Assembly (NCBI GenBank): GCA_037577475.1
Contig: CM075197.1
Coordinates: 18,240,650 to 18,304,649 of the forward strand
Source of the DNA: Chaunax sp. Z400
Lineage: Eukaryota; Chordata; Actinopteri; Lophiiformes; Chaunacidae
Length of the DNA: 64,000 bases
Reading direction: 5' to 3'
Part shown: piece after piece, positions 56,236 through 64,000 of the stretch
How positions within the stretch are numbered: position 1 is the first letter of the stretch
Layout: each line of letters opens with the position of its first letter
Program-made: the position numbers and the translations under genes
Notes under the pieces: generated by a model
The model's input: the letters and a program-made list of their open reading frames with translations, nothing else
What the model was told of the DNA's origin: nothing
Databases searched by the model: none

Positions 56236-57520
56236 GAAATAGAAATATATAAAAATAAAAATAAAATATTATATGATTTTTAACAGCTTTGTGTTGTCCT
56301 TTTTTAAATTGTATATCTCTTTTGGCCTTCCTTTAAGTTGGTTATGGAAATTGTATGTACACTGAAAGTAACTTAAAACCAATGTCAAATTCCTTGTAGG
56401 CTATGAGTAAACATAAAGCTGATTGTGATGAATGTCAAGGTCACAGTGGTGTTAAAAATACAAATGAATTATTCACTCCTTTGTGCAGCTACTGTTCCTG
56501 AATGCAACATGGTTTGTTGCATTATTCTTCACATCACTGTGGAAAATATGTTTTGTCAATAAATTAATTTTAACAACTTAAGTTTTGTTTTTGCCCTTTG
56601 GTTCTCTCTTATGTCTCCCCTTTTTTTTAAAAAAAAAGAATAAATATTTACTGCATACGCCTATGAAAAATATCAAAATATAGTGTGAGTGACAGACTGA
56701 TAAAAGGTATTTGAAAATGTCATGAATTATTATAATTCACATGAATTTATAAGGAAAAATATAGGGAAAACATTTATAATTGCCTAAAGCCATGTGGCTC
56801 ATACAAAAATCTAAATTACTATTGTCTATTTTAATTTCTAAACTAGAATGGCACTCTATAGAGTGCATACCTCTGCCAAGGCCAAACAATCCTGCATGTC
56901 TGCTAGCATTATCCCCACTCTTCCATAAAATTTAGTGGAAATCAGTTCAGTAGTTTGTGCATAATTTGGTCAAATGTTGAAACATGTCCCATATAGCAAT
57001 AATAAAGAAAGTGGGAAAAAAAATCCTGGATCCATCTCTTTATCTGGATTGGCACCAAAATTAATGGCTTCTTTCTTCAACCAACCAGCCAAGGCCGGCC
57101 ACAAATACTAGCCAATCAGAGTCAGAGAAGGGTGGGTAATATTTTCACTGTAGTGAACTTTAGCTTCCTGACATGCACCCATCCCTCCAGTAGTCGTAAT
57201 GTAACCTAATTATCATAATTAAAATCATTATGTTTCACTGAATACACGTTTTTGTTTGTTTGCTTCTGAGGTCTGTTTACTTTTCTATGTAACTGATTAT
57301 TTATTTATTCTCGTTCTACAGTTAAAACCACCCAGCATGTGTGTGTGTATGTGTATATATATATATATGCACATAAATATAATATTTCTTGGTGGATGTT
57401 ATTAGACAAAATCTTATCCATTGTTTTGTTTACCGTCTACGGGGGGCGGGGCTAATGACGTCGAAGACCATTGGCCAATCCCTTCAGAAAGCGCCAAATT
57501 TCTCACAGCGTCCAAAAAAC
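56236..57520. other. Intergenic between R3 and CENPX
   Basis: No gene. 56865-57070 (CATACCTCTGCCAAGGCC, TTTAGTGGAAATCAGTTCAG) is a dispersed fish repeat. A short GTGTGTATATAT repeat is at 57338-57370. The last 100 bp are GC-richer (CTACGGGGGGCGGGGC at 57438-57453) and look like the TATA-less CENPX promoter, with GC-box and a CCAAT-like ATTGGCCAAT at 57470-57479. Confidence 0.5.
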
Positions 57521-60440
57521 ATGGCGGAGACAGACTCCGAAATTGGTCTCAAAAAGGTAGAAGTACAAATTTTGCTACCTTGATAATGCACGTTAATAAT
57601 GATAATAATGCTGTTTTACCCCTGCGCTTAAATTAAAACGATTAATGCGTCGTCTGCTTCGCTAAATTGCATTTGTTTACTTCCTGTCAGCGTACACAGG
57701 ACATACTGCTCTGCAATGACGATTCAACAAAAGTGTTCTGTTGACACTTTTCTGGGTCCATTAATTTGACATTTATCCGAAGCCAGATTGATTTCAAGAG
57801 AGCTATCAGTCAATTAATTAACAATATATGTACACCGAGCGGACGAGTTGTTAATGATATTTCAACCAAAGTGATCTGTAGACTCTATTCTGGAATAAAA
57901 GAAGTACAGTCGCCGATATTACCGGAGCCAGTTCAATTAACATTCATCCAAAACCAGTCTGCTCTCAGGAAGCCAAGTAGGAGAACGCATCACACAACAC
58001 ACCCAAATATATTAGTAGTGTCACCACATGACTACAGTTCCTTACATTCACTGAATAAATGTCTTGAGGGAATCAATAAGTGAATATGCCAGAATTTTCT
58101 ACAAATGCACAAACAATAAAATCATGCTGACCGCGACTCCATGACACTAAAATCTACAAATCAAGTCAGAAACCTTGGTGTAAATATGGACCATTTCAAG
58201 AGCTGCATCAAGACAATTACTAAATCAGCCTCTCACCACCTTAAAAATATAGCAGGAATTAACAGATTTATGTGTAAAGAATAATACAAATTGTGAACAC
58301 ATGTATTTTCAACAGGCTAATGTAATGGTGTCTGTAAATGTCTTGTAAAAAAGCAGCTCATCCGGAACGCTACTCCAAGAAAGGACAGCACTTTACACTG
58401 ATCCTCAGATCACTACATTGGCTTCCAGTCTGTCAAAGGATAGATTTTACAATCCTACTACTGGTTTATAAAGCACTAAATGGTCTTGGGCCAAAGTACT
58501 ATTTGTTTTTTGTTTTTTTTATCCAGACCCCTCAGGTCATCTGGTGCCGGGTTTACTTATTGTTCCCACAATCAAAAGGCTGAAGCAGTTTTTAGTTTCT
58601 ACGCTCCTCAGCTGTCGACCAAGCTACTCATGTACCTGAGATCTGCTCAAACTGTCAGCTCCTTTAAAGCAAGTCTTAAAACACTGTTGTTTACTGCAGC
58701 ATTCCCATGAATTCATAACATTTCATATCTGCTTTTATTTATTTCTCTTAATTTAATCTCTGTTTATTTTCTCATTGTGCTATTTTGTATGGCACAATGA
58801 GAATGTGTATTATTGTCTTTTATTTGCAATTTTAGTATTTTAATGTATTGTTTTTAATGGTCTCCCATGCTCTAATATATTATTTCTTTTTTATGTTCTT
58901 AATGTCATATTTGGAATTCATTCTCTGCCTCTGTAAAGCACTTTGAATAACTTGTGTCTGAATGGTAATATATAAATAATTTTGCCTTGTCTTGCGTTGC
59001 ATCAGCAGATGTTGCAAGACAAAAGCAGTGATCTGGAAACCAAGTGTTGTCTTTTGAGGACTGTCACACAATACAATTACAGTGTTCTCTGTTCTCCCCC
59101 TTTATAGGACACAGTAAGCAAACTCTTGTCAAGTTTTTTCAAGGAGGACAAAACCAGACGTGAGTTGGATAAATGTGACATAGGTGTTTCCCTTGAACAG
59201 TTTGTGTTTTATTTGTGATTCTAGCCCAACAAATCTCACTCTGTTACAGTAAGTGGTGATGCTGTGATGCTCATGGCAGAGATGCTCAAAGTATTTGTCC
59301 AAGGTAAGGAGATTTGTTTGATATAGCTGCATACAGATTGCTTGATGGTGAAACTCTTAATCTTTTGCACTTTTTCTCCAGAGGCTGCTGTGAGATCACA
59401 GAAACAAGCTGAATCTGAGGACTGTCAACAAGTAGACATTGAGCACTTTGAAAAGATCCTACCTCAGTTGGTACGTAGCTCAACAAATTTGGGGTTTTAA
59501 TGCTTGATTCAAGAGCCATTAAGTAGAATAATGCTGTGCGAATTTTGTTCCAGTGTCCTGTGAAATCTATAGCTGTTGCTTGGACCAGCAATACATTTCT
59601 GGAATTGGTAGTCTCCATTCTTAACTGAAATCTGAATTGTTTCTGGCTACTTCAGATTACACTATTTGATTATCTGCGCAGCTAGTATGCACTGTTGCAC
59701 ATTATTCCACCTACTGCATTTATTACAGGTGATCACAAGAACAAGTATAAGGCCAACCATGTGATCACTGACCCAGCGTTGATTGTTATCAAATATCTTT
59801 TGTTTGAGTCAGTAGTTTAAACAATTTAAAAAAAATATATAGTTCTATTGATTTAGTCTTTTAATGACTGAAAACGTTCTGCAATGTAAGCAGTAATGTA
59901 ACTCTTGTTCTGTGGCTCTGGCTCACTTCTAACCAATCAGCATGGGAGATTAAATTCCTACAGGTGTAGTTTCAATAAATGAGATAATCTGTGTAGTTTC
60001 AATAAATGAGATAATCTAAATCAATTTGACATCCCATGCTGGAGCGGTCGAAACTACTTGTACTTTGTTTGGTATACTACTACTACTACTAATAATATTA
60101 ATAGTAGTATTTACTATTATTGTTGTTACAAATAAACATTATTTATACAGGACTTTTCAAAACAAAGCTACAGAGTGCAGTGAGTGAGGCTAATAAAATC
60201 AGACACTTAAAATAATATCAAAATAAATTAGTGATGGTAGCATTAATAAAAAGATGAGCTGCAAGAAGTGATTTTAATGCATGTATATGTACTGTTGTAT
60301 ATAAATTGCCTGTTGGACAGACAGCAAATTGTACACAAGACAAGTCTCACCTGTTCATCATTGAGGCACAAACAGTTTAATATCCAGCATTAATATCAGT
60401 CTTTTTTTTCTCTTCTCTCATGCAGCTGCTGGACTTCTAG
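57521..60440 (+). CDS. cenpx: Centromere protein X (CENP-X / MHF2), five exons, 81 aa
   Basis: Histone-fold protein that pairs with CENP-S; the CENP-S-X tetramer acts at the kinetochore (with CENP-T-W) and with FANCM in DNA repair. Exons: 57521-57556 (36 bp), 59108-59159 (52), 59250-59303 (54), 59382-59470 (89), 60426-60440 (15, TAG); all GT-AG, total 246 bp. The protein reads MAETDSEIGLKK, DTVSKLLSSFFKEDKTR, LSGDAVMLMAEMLKVFVQEA, then IEHFEKILPQLLLDF, matching CENPX along its whole length; 81 aa is also the human size. The last exon carries only four residues plus stop. The start ATG follows a GC-rich promoter. A poly(A) signal AATAAA is at 60619-60624. The gene is broadly expressed in other vertebrates; nothing in this sequence contradicts that. 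Confidence 0.93.
57560..58084. other. First part of CENPX intron 1
   Basis: A frame of 105 codons (57766-58083) runs to the LINE remnant but has no recognised motif; it may be a further, unrecognised LINE portion. Nothing else seen. Confidence 0.35.
58085..58990 (+). mobile_element. L2-like LINE 3' remnant in intron 1 of CENPX
   Basis: Broken + strand frames read VRNLGVNMDHFKSCIKTITK, SASHHLKNIAGINRF, then LRSLHWLPVCQRIDFTILLL and VYKALNGLGPKYY, all in the order of an L2-type reverse transcriptase C-terminus, followed by SSFKASLKTLLF. The 3' end CTGTAAAGCACTTTGAATAACTTG is typical. Sense orientation, inactive. Confidence 0.75.
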
Positions 60441-60624
60441 CACCATGACGCCACAAGATGGAGCCACAGTGTTGCTTGTCTGCTCAGTCCTGCGACGTCA
60501 CTTCCTACACCCACATGTTTAGTTTGCTTATCTTTATATTTTCTGTATGACTGCAGTTTCATAAATACTTGACAATTTGATTAAATTATGATTCTTGTTC
60601 TGTCTTTATTGGAGTTTAAAATAA

Positions 60625-63600
60625 AAAAAAAATACTTTAAGTGAAAAGCAGCAGTGCTGTCCAGATGCCCCCTTTGCCACCACCAGTAAGGCCCACCTGT
60701 GCTCGTCTTTGCAACAACAGGTGCTTCCAGCATGCTCCATGGCGCCCTTCATCAAAGCCTCCTGGAGCAGTTGGAAGCAATTAGAGTAATAAGGGGAGCA
60801 GCCAGTCCCTTAGATGATGACAAGTGCCAGGAAAAAAGGAGTACCCCCTCCGGCCACTTTGAAGTTCCCTTTTGCTGTCCTGCGATGTTTAGTTAGAGGT
60901 GGGGGGAAGGGCAAAGGGGAACTCTGGCACAGGGGGAAAGTTGAATGGGAGTGTGCGTGCATGAATGTGTGCGTGTGTTAGCAAAACATGGCCAGAGACC
61001 ACACGCATAGATATTCTGTTTGAAAGGAAACATAACAAAACACATTGGAACATGGTCCAAGAAGAGCAGGGTGTAATTCTGAAGGTAAATAAACAAAAGA
61101 GGCAAGTAGTAGAGGTGCTTTCTCTCCTTTCATCACAGCAGAGGGGGACGTTGGGCCTCTGAGGGAGAGGGTAATGTGGGGTTTTCTAACCCATGTGTCT
61201 GTGATGGTTTTCCACCCATGGTGCAGTTGACCAATGTGTCTTCACTGTGAGTCAGCGTAGCTGCACAACACCTCACACTATTTATTTGTGTGGCTCTTGG
61301 GTGACTCACCGTCCTTACAAATGTTGCTCACATACAACTGGAAGCAGCTTAGGCTTAAGTCCAGGCTCACATCGGCATTCAAGGACATAACACCTGGAAT
61401 TTGACCCAACACCTTTTTAGGAGAGCTCAGACTGGCTTTGTGCTTCCCACGAGTAACACCCACAGCAGGTCCTCAGGAGATGTGTTTGGTTGAGTGATGT
61501 TCAGTTTACTGATGCACGAGGATCATTTGCACACAAAAAAATGTTGTGACGTACATAATTTGTTGGGTTAATTCAAGTCATTATTAGCAGCAAGTCTTGC
61601 CCTACAGAGCCACCGCTTTGACTCCCTGCTCACGCAGAAGAAATGCTGCAGACATTCTTAATTACCACATATAGAACCAAATGATCTTGCTAAAACGAAA
61701 GGAATATTACATCCTTAATTTTTTCCATGGTAAGAAATTACTTTAAGGTGCACTTTTTGATTGAAGCAGTAATATTATGAAGCGTTTCCTGAGATTTATT
61801 AGAGCTGAAATGGATCTTTTCCAACTGTAAATCCTTTCAGTTGAAATAAAAAAAAACATTCAGTTGGATCTCTCACAGACGTCTCCACATTATGAGCTGT
61901 CTCTGGCAAAGTAGTGCACTACTGTACAACTTTTCTCCTTATGCATCTTAGTGGAACAAATTACATCTGAAGGCAGTATTGTTAAACATACGAAAGCAGT
62001 TAAGACAAGAATGGGGAGGGGCGTTGAAGAGAGTAATGAGTTAAAGCTTTTCTTGATCATACATTAAAGGCAGGGAGTGTCGACAGTCAGTCCAGACGCT
62101 TTGGAGAAGCTCCGGAGTGAGAAGCTTTACCAGGAGACAGACTGATCTGTCTCCAGCCTTCTGGCTGCTTTTTAGAGAGCACTACACATGGGATAAGATC
62201 CTCACCATGGCTTGAAGATAATTGTAGCCATTGATATCAATATTGGTTTGTAAGCACAAGGACCCTGGTCTGTTTAGCTTTTATCCGGTTAAAATGAGCT
62301 AATGACCTTTATTTTATCAATGTGACTGTATTGTGTAAGGACAAAGCTCGACCCACCTTTGGACAGTTTGGACCAGTGGTTATCATATATAAATAAATCA
62401 CCGACATGATAAAATAAACCTACAAATTACTCCCTTAGAATTTTTAGGAAAACACGTTCTTTGTAGGATTACAGTATATTTTTTTATATAAATACAAATA
62501 GATGGCTGTTAAGTCTCCATGAGTCTGATAACGCTGTGTGGTAACAGTAAACTTGGTCTGGGGTGGAGTCGCCTCTGTTGGTCTTGAGAGTCCTTTTGAG
62601 GTTATGTTGGGATTATGTCAGATTTCATTCCTTAATTCCCCACTCACTTGTCTATGACTGTGTTTCTGTTAGAATGACACAGATTCTCCAATTTCTCCAA
62701 CTTTCTGTCATCTCAAAGCTCCTTTCTTCTGAGGCCCAAACCAGGGTCCCGTCTATGACAACCAATCATAACACACCCATTTCCCTGGCTGCTGGCCCGT
62801 CTGAGATGACTGTAACAACATCTAAGCAGGAAAAATGTTTGAAAACATTTTTCATCAAAAAGTGTATGAAGTACGTCAATGTTTAGATACTTATTTGATG
62901 CATAAAAGTGAACTTATATCATGAATATGTGTATAAAACACATTTGCTGTACCATTTACATTTACATTACTGCTGCAGGTTTTTGTTCTTTTTAACTGAC
63001 AGACATACATTTTTGAACCTGGATAAAACAATGTGTTGATATGAAGTCTTGGAAAGACAAATAAACTCTATCTAGTGTGTGTCATCCACACACTTAATTA
63101 ATTCTTGAAAAGGAAGTAGATGACAGGAAATCAATCTATAAAAAAAATTACAGGTGTCATCTGCCATTAGTGCCAAATGTTGTTTTATTCATTTCATTTT
63201 CATTTCAATTACACTTGTCTGTGGGTATATAAGAAATGTGTGATGACATGCGCCTGTTCTCAGATGTTTGTGTGCATGTATGCGCTTGCATGCATGTTGT
63301 GTTTGATCTAGGGGCTGTGACACATTATTGCTCAGAAGACAAGAGGCCCTTGTGGCCCCCTCATGGGCATGGAGCTATCTAACCATAGAGGAATGCTGCA
63401 GGGGACACAGCGGAGACCAGCTCCACATGCAACTCACACACATGAGAAGTTACAAACATACAAACAGCCCTGTCCAAAAAAGCACAAACAAAACATGTTT
63501 GCAGGCATTTTGGTGCGCATACGTTTCACACAAAGATTGCATGTGTGTGGAGAAAATGTAAATACAGTCAGCATCTCTGTTGACTATATACTTGTGTGAC

Positions 63601-63690
63601 ATGCAGGTTTCCTGGAGGCCCCGGGCCTCTCTGAGGGGTCTGGGGTCCTCAGGCTAATCTTGGTTAAGGAGCCACAGAACCCATGCCGGG
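60625..63690. other. Gene-free region downstream of CENPX
   Basis: No gene, RNA or complete repeat could be supported on either strand. Open frames of 60-107 codons here lack splice context or family features. The composition is mixed, with some GC-richer unique-looking sequence (60660-61300 and 63300-63700). Confidence 0.4.
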
Positions 63691-63706
63691 GATGATTAGA
63701 ACATAC

Positions 63707-63903
63707 CTGGCAGTTTGAGCAACTTGTGCACTCTGCCGGGATCACTCCTAACTGGTTGTGGCTCTTGGCCGTTAGTCCGAAGCTGAAGATGGTCTGCTGC
63801 TGTGCTCTGTGTATCGGCCGGGGCTTTGGTAGCCACAGGGGGCGGAAAGGATTCTTCCGGAACCATTGATGTGCATGATAAGGTCAAAGACCTTGGCATG
63901 CAG
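63707..63903 (-). CDS. Candidate internal exon of an unrecognised gene
   Basis: On the - strand a pyrimidine-rich acceptor (TTGCTCCCTTTCCCTCTTCAG) precedes 197 bp that are open in one frame and end at a strong donor (CCAG|GTATGT). The frame reads MPRSLTLSCTSMVPEESFPP then PVATKAPADTQSTAADHLQL and ends HKLLKLPG, a proline/serine/threonine-rich, probably disordered peptide. Phases would be 2 in and 1 out. No family recognised, and neighbouring exons would lie outside or further left. Confidence 0.3.
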
Positions 63904-64000
63904 CTGAAGAGGGAAAGGGAGCAAGAGAGATGTACAATTAGACCAGCCGCTGGGTTATTTCTGGAGCCCTTTACTACAACCTTAACAACATTACCCTCCT

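Noticed and set aside
62563..62886. 107-codon + frame near the right end
   Set aside because: No recognisable domain, no flanking splice signals and no codon pattern that sets it apart from chance.

Overview
This window is vertebrate nuclear DNA and almost certainly from a teleost fish, probably a spiny-rayed one. Genes are split into small exons with GT-AG introns. The window is dense in fish-type transposable elements (LINE ends, tRNA-derived SINEs, a Tc1 element), and its main content is a tandem cluster of cytochrome P450 family 2 subfamily K (CYP2K) genes, a fish P450 subfamily. No bacterial, viral or CRISPR features were seen.

Layout. From 1 to about 37 kb lies the CYP2K cluster. Gene A is on the + strand and only its exons 5-9 are inside the window. 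All other copies are on the - strand: B (5385-11639), C (14075-16627), D (18407-20922) and F (27548-31125) each have nine exons with intact reading frames and all P450 signature motifs. E (23120-23970) is a 3' fragment whose exon 6 is joined directly to promoter sequence. G (34497-36629) lacks exons 2-4 and 9 and has a frameshift. H (about 32366-32480) is only a promoter and start-codon relic. Exon lengths in B-F are identical (198, 163, 150, 161, 180, 142, 185, 142 and 188 bp), except that C reads through the usual stop and gains five codons. Flanking intergenic DNA is duplicated along with the genes, and the sequence similarity among B, C and D is patchy, as expected from gene conversion.

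From about 39.9 to 42.1 kb is a four-exon synaptogyrin gene (synaptogyrin-2-like, - strand, 225 aa). From 42.7 to 55.6 kb is a small family of three genes for a short single-RRM protein resembling the first RRM of hnRNP A/B proteins: R1 (- strand, inactivated), R2 (+, 140 aa, intact) and R3 (+, 145 aa, intact). They share a TATA-type promoter, a 5' UTR intron and the exon structure; I could not assign a named gene. An internally deleted Tc1-like transposon with terminal inverted repeats of about 285 bp lies between R2 and R3. From 57.5 to 60.6 kb is a five-exon centromere protein X gene (CENPX/MHF2, 81 aa) with an L2-like LINE remnant in intron 1. The last 3.4 kb holds no recognised gene, only a possible - strand exon at 63707-63903.

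How the genes relate: the P450 array encodes ER-membrane monooxygenases that differ most visibly in the substrate-recognition segment after the K-helix. The synaptogyrin, RRM and CENPX genes are unrelated in function and serve as positional landmarks. All exon boundaries were read by eye from splice consensus, frame and family alignment; none is supported by transcripts.
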